This document shows positions 23,738-34,409 of a DNA stretch of 64,000 bases, piece after piece. The notes beneath the pieces were generated by a model. That model was not told the DNA's origin. It saw only the letters and a program-made list of their open reading frames with translations, and did no database searches. The stretch is from NCBI GenBank assembly GCA_024138025.1, contig JAMXBD010000692.1:558001-622000 (forward strand), given 5' to 3'. Made by a program: the position numbers and the translations under genes. The stretch comes from Combretum micranthum (Eukaryota; Streptophyta; Magnoliopsida; Myrtales; Combretaceae). Position 1 is the first letter of the stretch, and each line of letters begins with the position of its first letter.

Positions 23738-23854
23738 GCCCGTTGCAATCTACCTTTAAAATCATGAGAGAAAGATAGGGTATCGAAAGTACCTGAGCTC
23801 TAGTTTTTTCTTTCAAAAACTAGATAGAGAATTTCCATGAAGAACTCCCGCTAC

Positions 23855-23862
<8 letters not shown>

Positions 23863-23892
<30 letters not shown>
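23863..23892. repeat. (TA)n microsatellite
   Basis: About fifteen TA units followed by TATAAAAGG, within the non-coding part of the Tat element. Confidence 0.9.
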
Positions 23893-23896
<4 letters not shown>

Positions 23897-24173
23897 GAAT
23901 AGAAGGGAGACGAAGCGAACGCCAACTATCTAGGACATAGGAACCGTGTAGTTACACATCATGGACCCACTAGCATCGCCACATGTTTGGAACAATCATC
24001 ATGTCTGTTACAACTTGTCTCGTGTTTCTCAAAAAACCCTACAGGGATTCCTCAACATTCCTCGTCGAGATATATAACAATGTCAACTCTTAAGGGGATG
24101 CCGCTTAAATGAAAGAGCATCGATAGATGACTTACTCTCTTCGTCCTCACACAATGAGAGTAGGGGGGATAAG

Positions 24174-24830
24174 TGTTGATAGTGAAATATAGACCATAAC
24201 CCATTCAACCTACCACTATATATAGGGGCCTTGAAGCCTAGAAAATCATCTACCTTACTAGTTCAAGAGGGATCAAGCCTAATGGCATCTCAGGTTGCAT
24301 CCTAGAGAGGAACCTCGAGGAGTGACTTAGATCACTAATAGAAAGGATCAGGGGCAACCTCTCCATGAGATAGTCCCCTACGAAAACCCTCGAATACGCC
24401 TATGAGCTATTATCACAAGACCGAGCTCACTAATGATTTACCTCCATGAAGTTACCAAGGTTTCATAGCCATAAAATACTAATCCCACCTCAGGATCAGG
24501 GAGGGGACATCATTGGCTTAGCTATACTCCACGTAGCCACAACTCCTCCAGCTTGGGTGACTCCATCACCTTGAGTGCTAGGTCAGCTACCAAGTAGAGG
24601 TTCGCCATAACAGAAAAGATCCAGTGGACCCAATTTTGGTATGACCATGGACTATAAATGACCTTTCCCCCTGAGAGACACTTTTTGGTTTTAGTGAATA
24701 CTCCTTTAATAGATTTCTAGAGGAAAACCTATGGATTGACTTAGACATCGGAGTAATTGTGCCAAACACCACTCGATACACCAGCAATTCCTTTACTTTA
24801 TTTGTAGATAGCTAAATATGAATTATTTTC
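24174..24830 (+). repeat. 3' LTR of Tat element (right end uncertain)
   Basis: A purine tract (GAGAGTAGGGGGGATAAG, 24156-24173) is followed by TGTTGATAG, the expected LTR opening. Near the right side, GACTTAGACATCGGAG (about 24737-24752) resembles a block near the end of plant Tat LTRs (TTGACTTGAGCGTCGGAG, from memory). The 5' LTR is not in the window, so the end cannot be fixed. Confidence 0.55.
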
Positions 24831-25666
24831 CAATCTTTTTATGGATTAATCATGAAATAATTACATGTGTTTTGGTCTTTTTCCAAACACACTATCTGTG
24901 TTATTTTTCCTAACAAATAAGTGACCTATCTTTTATCTAAAAGCGTCAATATTATTAAATACTATTTGAGGGACATATGTTAGTGCCTTATTAGTATAAT
25001 AAAATTAAATAGATAAAAACATTAACAAATAAAATTAAATAAACAAAACTTTAAAATTATTTTCAAAAAGCCAAAAAATAAAAAAAAAACTCTAAAATTA
25101 TTTTTTAAGACCAATAAGATACTAACATACCTTCTTATAAAACTTTCAAATAATGTCAACACATTTAAATAAAACTAGAGTCAATATTTATAAAGAGAAA
25201 AAAAAAACATATATCATGCAAAAAGATTAAAACATAAGTAAAATTCCTAAAATTAACCCTATTTTTATCAACTCAATCCTTTCAACTCTCAACTTCTTTT
25301 GATTTCAGATTTGTATCTACAACATTGGTGATTAGACAAGTATTAACAACAGCTTGGTTGGGTCCTATAACACAACGACAATAACAAAATCTAATTAATG
25401 GGTTGACATAGACTCTAAATGAAAATATAACCTAATTTCAAATCGAACTCTTAATCTCTAACTTTTTTCTTTTTTATGTAGAATACGAACTTCAACAAAA
25501 CTGACAAGTGTTTGAAGCATGTAAAATATTTATTCAAGTTTATTAAAAAATAGTAGTAGGGAAAAGAAAAGAAATAAAACATTTGTCATCACCATAAGAA
25601 AATTGCATGTCATGACGAATTAAGATTAAGCCCAAAAGTTTACGTGCCCAGCAAAGAGTAGGGTAA
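24831..25666. other. No gene seen
   Basis: Very AT-rich sequence with A-rich tracts (about 25010-25210). I find no credible ORF and no pair of element ends. Confidence 0.6.
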
Positions 25667-25845
25667 GTTTCACTAGCATACCTGAACATTTTGAATATAA
25701 TGGAATTATACCTAAACAAAATTTTTGCCCAAGAAAATACTCAAAACTTTTAAATATTGCAACAATCATACCTTTGGTTAGAATCTGACCAATTCTTAAG
25801 TGAGATGCTAACGTAGACAATTTCTCTCTCTTAGCTGGCACTTAT

Positions 25846-28800
25846 TGTCACGCTCTAAGGGGTACGCTAAATGTAACAGTCCGCCACACTCAACATTAAA
25901 GCTTAAGTATTACAACCTTAGTCATTCTTAGAAGCTTTGATATTAAGTGTAAGGCGTGCTCTCACAAATTTAGAGGACCATACATGGAATTATGAAGCTT
26001 AAGAAGATATAATAACAAATTAAGAAAAGAGGATTCATAATATTCATTTGTTCATATCAATAATCTTACAAAACTTGGGGGCATTCCCAAGTCACAAATC
26101 TATTACAACTACATCTTATCCAACACTAAACTTCATCTAGAAATTCCTTATCCTAAAAGGAAAATACCTGGCTACAAGGTCCACGTGACCTCAACCATAA
26201 ATAGGTGAACTGCAAAAGATATCTATAAAGGTATAAGCTAATAGGCTTGTGAGAACTATTTTCATAAATGACTTCTTATAATGAAACTCAAACAAGTTAT
26301 TTAAGTAAACAAATGAAATGCAACATATACATGGGCAAACAAGGCATATGGCTTTCCTCAAAACAAGTAGTTTTAGTTAAAAAGATTTGTGCTTTCGATC
26401 AATATCACCAAGCACATCAAGTCTACCTGAATTGAGCCTTGCTTCCGGACTTTCCGCCAAGCATTTCCTCCATGTGGCCAAGCAATCGCTTTCAGTCACT
26501 CCGCCAAGTGTTACTTTCGACCTAAGCTACTATCCTTCTCACCCAAGGATAATAACCCAATGCAATGTGACTCACTTCGTGGTATGCATGAACCGGTTTA
26601 TTTATGATATCATAGCATCATTATTATCAAATTTAAGGTGATCATACAATTTCATACAAATCACGTGTATACTAAAACAAACATTAAATCAATTTCGGCC
26701 TCGATATTCTTAGGATTCTTTCAACAAATTATCTTACATACATATCCATTTGTCTTTTCTTAGTTCTAATGCAACTAGACTACAAGCACAATCAAGTAGA
26801 GCATTTTAAGGAAATAAACTCACAATGCCATATCGACAATTCTTCTAAACGGGTGAGTTGCTCACACAATCCACTTAGTCGAAATAGTCCTTGGGATATA
26901 GGTATCCTTCCTCAGAATCTCCTATTCAAAGAAAATACCCAAAAATGAGTATTTCTTGATGACTTTCTTGAATTTTGACAAAAACAATGTCATGAGAACG
27001 TCAAAGTTCGTATAAAGAAGAATTCCAATTTAAAATAGCCATAACTTGGTCATTTTAACTGGGAATCGCGCATATAATATACCGATTTCTACCTACTCAA
27101 AAAGATCTATCCATTTCTAAAACTATTTTTATCAATATAAACCATTTAGGCCCCGAAATAGTGGTGATCAGATTCATCACGAATTTTTCTATCCCAAAAA
27201 AACAATTTTTGTTTCAGACTTTAAATCATTCAAAATTTGTTTGATAAATACTTAGTTATCTACATAGTTGAAAATTTTTCTTTTTATAGTTACTTAGCTC
27301 ATATTTATTCATGCTCAAGTGTTTGTTGTCCAACCATGTTTCTTGAGTAAAACAATGTCAATTAGGAGTTTTAGAAAACTATAGTTTACTAGAAATTCAT
27401 TTTGTAAATCTTTTGAAATGAATACTTTGATTCTTTTGTTTTCAAAGAATTACTTTATGTTTGACTTATTATTTTTCCTAGATGACTTTTCGAAAAGTAA
27501 TTTTCTTCTTTTCTAAATTATCTATATTAGTGCTACTTTTCCTATTTATTTTCTATACCATTTTTCTTTGACCATTTATTTGAAAAGATCTTAATTTTGA
27601 AAATTCTCATATCTTTCTCATAAGGTTTCCTTTATATTATGTTTTCATAAAAATCATTTTTGTATCAAAAATCATTTTCTTTTTTGAAAAACAAGGTGAT
27701 ATAGAAATGATTTAAAAAGCTTTTCAAAACAAAAGTAACTTCTAAAATTGTAGTGAGTTCTTCTTATAACTTGGAATGGAACGACTTTATTTTTATTAAA
27801 CCATAGATTTTATATTTCATATAAACTTATTCCTAAGTGACCAAATCTCCTTTTTTATTAAATATTTTTAGAGCTTGAAAAATTTGGACAACAATCTTAA
27901 TGACATGATTTATGAGAAATAATAGCAAGCAAAAATAACATAAATAATAAATAAAGTCAAGTATTGGGAGTCTTAGCTTCTTCAAGGCTCCCAAAAGAAA
28001 ATAAAATGAAAGAAAGAAAAATTTGTTTGACTTGATCAAGTCTAAGACTAGAGACTAGTCTTAAAACAACAAGAAATAAATAAATTGCAATGGAAGAAAT
28101 AAATAAATTACTTTGCATGAAAATAAATAAATTGCAAGTGAGCTTATATGCTCTAAATAATATGTATATATATAGATACATAATAATACTTAGATATAAT
28201 AACAATACTAATATGAACAAAGTAAAATAACAACATAAACATAAATGGATATTCATGAACAAGAATAACACATGAACATATTGTAGCTTCCATAATATTT
28301 AGTTTTTGGAAACTCACACCATGGTCATATAAAGTTACATGACATGAGAAAAGAATATGTAAAGAGAAATTTAACTAAAGAAGGTTTTTGAAGTGTTATG
28401 TGGTTATGGGTTTGTGTTTTGTGTAGGTAGAAAGTGGTTTGAGATTATTTTGAGAGGTTATTTGGAGAGAATTTTGAGAGGAAAATTTGAGAGAGTTTTT
28501 GTAGAGAAATTTGTGAGTAGTAATTGTGTGAAAGAAGTGAAAGAGGAGGAGGTATTTATAGGAAAATGTGGAGTGATTATTGAGTGATTTAAATAAAAGA
28601 AAGATAAAACAAAATTGAGGGAGAGGGAGAGAGGGTGTGCGCCAACCATGAGAGTAAAAGAGAGAGGGAGTTTTATTTTTTTGTATTTTTGTTGATTAAA
28701 TGAAGTAATAAGTAAGATAGATATGAAATAAAGTTATGGGAAAGGTAAAAAGTGAAGGTTATAGGTTATGGTGTTGTAAAAGTAGGTTGTAAGAAAAAGT

Positions 28801-29268
28801 AGAGAGAAAAGAATAGTGTAGAATAGTAATGAAAAGTGTAATGTAAATTAGATATGACTAATAAAGTAGTAGTAGAAAGAAAATACGCGTATAATTACGA
28901 TATCTGTTATTTTTACTTACCGAAAAATTATAAAAATGATATTTTTGAAAACCTTATATATTTACGAGTCTAACAGTATATTCGGAATATTTTTACTATC
29001 CCGAGCCCCAAAACACATTTTTCAAGAACTGTATCCGTTCGGGTTCAAAACGATTCGCGGTTTTACTAATATGATCTTTTTAAGCTTCCTTAAGTATTTA
29101 CGCACTATTGTACATACTAACTCCTACTTACTTTCTCAGGGTTGCTTATTTGGGATTGTCGGACTTAAACCATTACGTCTAACTAGGGTTTTGTTGACTT
29201 TAAGGTTCCAGTTGAATTTCGGATTAAGGTTTTAAGCTAAACCGATTCCAAAAATTTAGGGGTTTACA
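25846..29268 (+). repeat. Solo LTR, long chromovirus (Tekay/Del-like) family, copy 2
   Basis: 3423 bp from TGTCACGCTC to GGTTTACA, homologous along its length to 5822-9342. The TSD is CTTAT (25841-25845) and CTCAT (29269-29273), one transition apart. Neither copy keeps internal sequence, so both arose by LTR-LTR recombination. A TATA-like TATTTATAGG is at about 28553 with purine-rich DNA upstream. Confidence 0.87.
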
Positions 29269-29319
29269 CTCATGTCATCTTCTGTCTCCTCCTTTTTTTT
29301 TTTATTTTTTTCACTTTCC

Positions 29320-29336
29320 TCTCTCTCTCTCTCTCT
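29320..29336. repeat. (CT)n microsatellite
   Basis: Short CT-repeat tract just right of the second long solo LTR, in pyrimidine-rich DNA continuing to about 29520. Confidence 0.85.
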
Positions 29337-29850
29337 ACTAGAAACCAAACCATAACCACGATAATGCCTTTGATTGTCAACAACACCACCTAATGCTATC
29401 CTCCACAACATTTAACTAGTTGACCTACCAAAACCGAACCATACCAAAGCTCACCCAAGGGACCCTCTCTTGTTTCATTCCCTGTCTCTCTCTCTAAACC
29501 TCTCTCTTTCTTTCTTCTCCCTTGCAACACCCCTCTTTAGCTCCTATGTCTCTCTAACCCTAACCTAAACCCAGATAAACCATCTCCCTCCACTTGCCAT
29601 GGCTACTCTACTAACAATAACCACCCAAGACTAGGCGAATCATAGTCATGCCAAACCAAGTCAACTCAATGGGGCACAACACAATAAACTCGAACATTTT
29701 CTTTTAATTCCAACCACCATGCATAAACCTCTAAACATAATCTCCTTCACCACCACCGATTATATCCTTTATTCAACACCATTGACAAAGACGCAACAAC
29801 TACCTAATAAGTTAACTCACCACAGAGCTAAACTTAACATAACCCAAAAC

Positions 29851-30690
29851 TAGAGCTATTCATTGAACCGAACAAAACCAAACTGAACCCCAAAGTATGG
29901 TTCTTTTATATTTCAGTTTGATTTGCTGTTTGGTTCAGGAAGAGCCCAAACGTTCACGATTTGGTTCGAGGGTCGAACCAAATTAAACTATTTGAACCCA
30001 AACCAAACCGCTTCACATTAAAAGAAATAAAAAATAAATAAGAGCCATTTTATTTATTTATAACTCCTGAGCATTACATATTAGGACTCGTATTACTCTA
30101 AGATTAATTCAACAAAATGCAAAATTCTTATAATGGAATACATTTACAGAAGCAAGTTTTATACTAGGTTGCAATATCTACAGCCAATAACACTGAGATA
30201 ATTTAGAACTTTAAAATAATTAGTATAATAAAAATTTAAATACATTATAAAGGAAGAATATTATAAATAAATGTGAAATTAATGCAAAATAATAATTTTC
30301 TTAGTTAATGTTATAGATTTATTAAAAATATATGTTATTTTAAATTGACATTGAAAAATATTTTTAAAACAAGATAATATATGTCTTTGAAATTTTTAAA
30401 TATATGACTTGGTATAATGATAAGCGACTTTAATTTTTATGTGACATTTCTCAATATAAACATCTTTTTTTTTTTTGTAAACTCAAATGACTATTAATGT
30501 TATTTATTATAGCTAAATCTTTTAAAAAAAGATTCGAATCGAACTGGACCGCATGTGAAGTGGTTTGGTTCAAAACCTCGAACCATTAAAAGCGGTTCAT
30601 TTCATCAAGGATTTGAGCAAAATCATTTTGGATGTGGTTCGGTTCGGTTCAACTCTTGAACCAAACTAAACTGAACTATGAACACCCCTA
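29851..30690. mobile_element. Non-autonomous hAT element, 840 bp
   Basis: Ends are inverted: left TAGAGCTATTCATTGAACCG, right the complement of TAGGGGTGTTCATAGTTCAG. The latter fits the hAT consensus YAGGG-TG. An exact 8-bp TSD, CCCAAAAC, flanks it (29843-29850, 30691-30698), as hAT requires. Subterminal regions are packed with GGTTCGGTT/AACCGAACC-type repeats in opposite orientation, which could bind transposase or form foldback. No ORF is credible. Confidence 0.9.
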
Positions 30691-31458
30691 CCCAAAACCA
30701 ATGTACGATGTCAAACATAGGCTAGATCCACAATCCATCACAATAAACACTACACAAACTTCAACAAAACAATCCTACACGTAAACACAGTATTTTTCAA
30801 GATTAGATCTAGAGAGTTCTTGATTTGAAAAGCTTGATTTAAGTGGGTTGTGAGCATGTGATGTTTGGTATGCGGCATAGTGTAGTGGTAGTATGTATAT
30901 GGTGGGGGTGGTTGGTATTGTTGATGGTTGACTTGGTTAACGATGGTAGTGTGGTTGAATTTATGGAACCTTGGTGGTGTTCGAGGTGTTGGGGCTCGAT
31001 TTGGATCGTTATCTATAGTGGGGTTGAGTGATTGTCATGGTTATTTAGAGTGGTTGCTTTAGGTGGCTTGTTGATCGTGGATGTGTCTGGTGTTTTTGGT
31101 GGTGTTGGTGTTGGTTGCATTGATGGCATGATGTTTGAGGGATGGTTAAGACAGAAGTGATGGACTTGACATTTTGGAGATTTTAGGTCTGTTAGGAGGA
31201 AGAAGTAGCAGCAGTGCATGGAGAAAAAAAATAGATATGCTAACGTGGAAATTAAAAATTAAAATTTTAATATAGATTCCTACTACGTCAGCTTATCACT
31301 AGATTTTTTTGTCGGATTTCAACCAAATATACCGTGGATGTAAGATTTGAAACGTTTAGGTATTTTTGTGAGTCAAAATTTTGTTTAAATATAAAACTAT
31401 TATATTAAAAAGGTTCATGTACTATTAAAAAAAAGAAAAGAGAAAGCGGAGAAGCCCC

Positions 31459-31720
31459 TTTTGGTACTTGAACTTTGGCTTTGGGATAATTAGGTATCTG
31501 AATTTTCAAAAAAATCAATTTTATACCCAGTTAAATTTTTCATGCTCCTTTTTACTATTTTATCGTTTTATTATCTCTTTAAGTAATGAATACGTGCCAG
31601 ACAATGATTGGATGAGGTAGTAAAAAATGAATATAAAAATTTGGGTAAATATAAAATTGATCATCTTGAAAGTTTAAATACCTAATTATTCACTTAACTA
31701 AAGTTTAGATGAAGCAAAAA
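31459..31720. mobile_element. MITE-like foldback element
   Basis: About 75-bp inverted arms: left around GAACTTTGGCTTTGGGATAA (31470-31489) and right the complement of about 31640-31712. Both share ATAATTAGGTAT and ATCAATTTTATA. Total about 260 bp, non-coding, TSD not clear. A similar design recurs at 59446-59743. Confidence 0.6.
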
Positions 31721-31809
31721 TTAACCAACAAAAAAGTATGGAGCAGTTTAGTAAAAAGGGCAAAATCGTAGCCGACAAGAAAGGGAGCGGTGCTGGCACT
31801 TTTTTTATT

Positions 31810-32031
31810 GGCTCGGAGCAAAAGCAGGTGGGTGGGGCAATTATTGGTCTTAAGTGGATAAGTTGCTGGTCCTTGCCTCCTTTTGCACTAAGGAAAAGAG
31901 GGTCCATATCTTTTTATGTCGGCTCGGAACAAAAGCAGGAGGGCCGGGGCAATTATTGGTCTTAAGTGGATAAGTTGTTGGTCCATGCCTCGTTTTGCAC
32001 TAAGAGGAAGAGAGTCCATATCTTTTTCAAT
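31810..32031. repeat. Tandem duplication, 111-bp period
   Basis: Two copies (from 31810 and from 31921) of a block starting GGCTCGGA(G/A)CAAAAGCAGG and ending GTCCATATCTTTTT. Differences are scattered base changes and small indels. Overlapping ORFs on both strands here are by-products of the duplication. Confidence 0.85.
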
Positions 32032-34157
32032 TCTAGACCAATTGACGAAATTCATAGTTTGGCCAATGATTGATTTATTGAGAACTGCAAAATTAAAAAC
32101 GATTGGGCATTTTGTTAATTTGTTGGAACCGGATTGAGTAGGCCAGCGTATCGTCATTCTATATTAAAAAGAGAATGGGCTGATTGAGGATTAAATTATC
32201 CATTCAATTCAGCTTGATATTTACTAAGATTAATTTGAGAATAGTGAGTCAAATTACTTAAGCAATCGATCAGATCAAATTGTACTCAATATTCTTAATA
32301 TTTTATTTCACTTACGAGTCTAATTGAATTCAAATTCAGTATATTAGTTGAGTTTGATTATTATAGTATTATAATTAGACTATAATTAGAATTAAAATAA
32401 TACTTTTTTGAAAGTGGCACATCAAGTTGAGCTTGAATTCAAAATTACAAACTCAATCTAATTTAAGTCAGGCTCAGGTTGAGAAATTTTGAGTTTAAGA
32501 TTAAATTCGAACTTAGCACAAACTCAACATTTTCACGTCTTAGTTTTAATTTGGAGAAAAAGTAAAAATCAAAATGGCCAACCATTAACAATTGCACTGG
32601 TATGTTCAATCCAATTTCGACTACTTTGATTTGTGGAATGGAGTTGATTTACTTATACTTACCCACACAGTACATTATGCTATTCTTCTTGGTGTTGGTG
32701 GGATATGTCAAGGACACTCTTCCATTGTTTCCATTTTAGCTCCATCTAATCTTTATTCTTGTCTAGCTACTTGGATTTCCATGGTACATTAAGTAACAAA
32801 TTGTTCTTCTATAGTGTAGCATTGAGGCAAATATCATGCCTTGGTTAATGTAACCTCTAAATTCATATGATTCTAATGGTTACTTGAAGATTGGTACCAT
32901 CCTCAATGGCAGCCAGAGTGCTATATCAAAAGAGAAAAGAAGTTGTTTATAATGATGTCTTCATGAATGAGTTACGTATATTGGGATTGATTGCCACTTC
33001 CTATGTGATCATACGTTACTCGTTGGTCATTGCCTTATCATATCTTGTTCGTGTCATTTGGCCTTGTCAAATTAGTGACCTTTCATGAGAATGCATGTGT
33101 CTAGACGTTAAAAAAGAATTATTCTTTAGAACCAAGATGCCATGTAGTAGGCCCACTTGGGTTGAAGGGGTATTAACTAGGAAATCGTAAAAATAGCATA
33201 ATTCAACAAATAGGGAACACAATCTTGATAACAAAATAAATGGTATTCTTAGAAGTGTTTATCGTCCTCACCATGGTGTTATTGGAAATCTAACAATACG
33301 TCCTATAATAATCAAAATTGAATCAAAGTGGAAAATTAAATAAATAATTGCTATGCTCCAAAATTTGTCTAAAGACCTCTCGCTAAGTGTGTGCTTTTGT
33401 TAAATGAACAATATGAATAATAATATCAGTAGAACAATAAAAAGTTCATGTATAACAAATAAGATTTGAAAGATACATTTCAAAAAGTATGAGTGATTCT
33501 TTAAAGTTTGGAATGATACTAACATATGAAATTGTAATTACTTAAATAGGTTATGCATGTGCTAATAAATTCAAGAGATGTCTTCAAGACAGTAATAGGG
33601 ATTTTCATCCCTTGAACCTTAAAATAAATAATTCGAATTTCAATACATAGCAAGTAAACTGCAACTTTTATGCCCTAGTTTGAAAATAATTACCTATCAA
33701 ATTAATCGGTTACTAACGACGATTTAGGCTTAACTTTTTAGCTTAAGTGATAGATTTTAGGAAGTCAAATCCATGAATTTGGGATGACAACTAGAAATTT
33801 GGTATGGTGGAGTTGGAGCAATGACTGATGGATCAGATCGTTTTTTTTAACTATTTTTCACTAAAGCTCACACATTAAAAGAGGCTCAGTAAGGAGTCCA
33901 TGAAAGAATTCAAAACTCATGTCTGTCATTCATTGTTAGTGCAATTCTATAGGCATTGTCATCAGTCAAAAGTCTACAAATACCCATAATTTCTCTTTAT
34001 CTGAGAGAGTAAGAAATTTGAGACAAATTCCATCATACTGTGTAATTGGTTTTACTAAAGAGTAAAAAATTGAAACAAATGCCATTGTGCTCTATAACTA
34101 CCTAGACAACTCTTGCAAGATTCATTGACAAGAAAAGCTCTATAAATACCTATAATT
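32032..34157. other. No gene recognised
   Basis: AT-rich DNA. About 32190-32550 has GAGCTTGAATTC/GAATTCAAATTC-type motifs as seen in foldback MITEs, without clear ends. Two short plus-strand ORFs (32592-32792, 32891-33088) resemble no family I know and lack context. Confidence 0.5.
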
Positions 34158-34374
34158 TGTTAAGAAGTAAACCGGAATGAATTATTTAATTAATTATTAA
34201 TATGTGTGTTGTGTTTTTAATATAGGAGATGAAAGGTTGTGTTTACTGTTTGTATCAATGTTTTTACAATTTGAAGAGTATAAAACACTTGTATAAATAG
34301 CTTGTTATTATTGAATGACAAATGAAACACTATTATAATTTTTCATATTTCTTTTTTTCTTCCTCTACCCAATA
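34158..34374 (+). repeat. 5' LTR of short-LTR copia element
   Basis: 217 bp, opening TGTTAAGAAG and ending TACCCAATA (the other copy ends TACCAACA). It shares GGAGATGAAAGGTTGTGTTT and TTTCTTCCTCTACC with 38732-38937. TGTATAAATAG at about 34293 is a TATA candidate. The primer site TGGTGTAAGAGC starts at 34378, a degraded initiator-tRNA-Met site. Confidence 0.88.
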
Positions 34375-34409
34375 AATTGGTGTAAGAGCTTGAACCACTC
34401 TTAAAAAAT

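Larger units (their letters stand above)
11273..24830 (+). mobile_element. Old Tat-lineage Ty3/gypsy element, split by three insertions
   Basis: Pieces of one plus-strand element read in order across younger insertions: RT (11273-11486), later RT through RNase H and the integrase zinc finger (13260-14934), integrase core (21520-21705), a non-coding part with tandem repeats, an antisense ORF relic (about 22900-23640), a polypurine tract (24157-24173) and a 3' LTR from 24174. An antisense ORF between integrase and 3' LTR is known for the Tat group. The TSDs of the nested elements rejoin the reading frame. The 5' part lies before the window, beyond the SIRE-like element. Confidence 0.72.
25667..31425. 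mobile_element. Non-autonomous terminal-inverted-repeat element, split by two insertions
   Basis: The left arm 25667-25817 and right arm 31278-31425 are inverted copies over about 150 bp. Shared blocks include ACATTTTGAATATAAT against the complement of ATTATATTAAAAAGGT, CCTAAACAAAATTTT, TTTGGTTAGAATC and GCTAACGTAG. Without the solo LTR (25846-29268) and the hAT element (29851-30690) the element is about 1.5 kb. I see no transposase and no clear TSD. Long arms suggest a MULE-like element, but that is inference. The inner part is C-rich on its left side and G-rich on its right. Confidence 0.6.

Noticed and set aside
29274..31277. Plus and minus ORFs rich in Thr/Asn/His or Gly/Val
   Set aside because: They arise from strongly strand-biased non-coding DNA inside a TIR element.
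32592..33088. Two short ORFs that might be a gene fragment
   Set aside because: No recognisable domain, no splice context, and length expected by chance in open AT-rich DNA.
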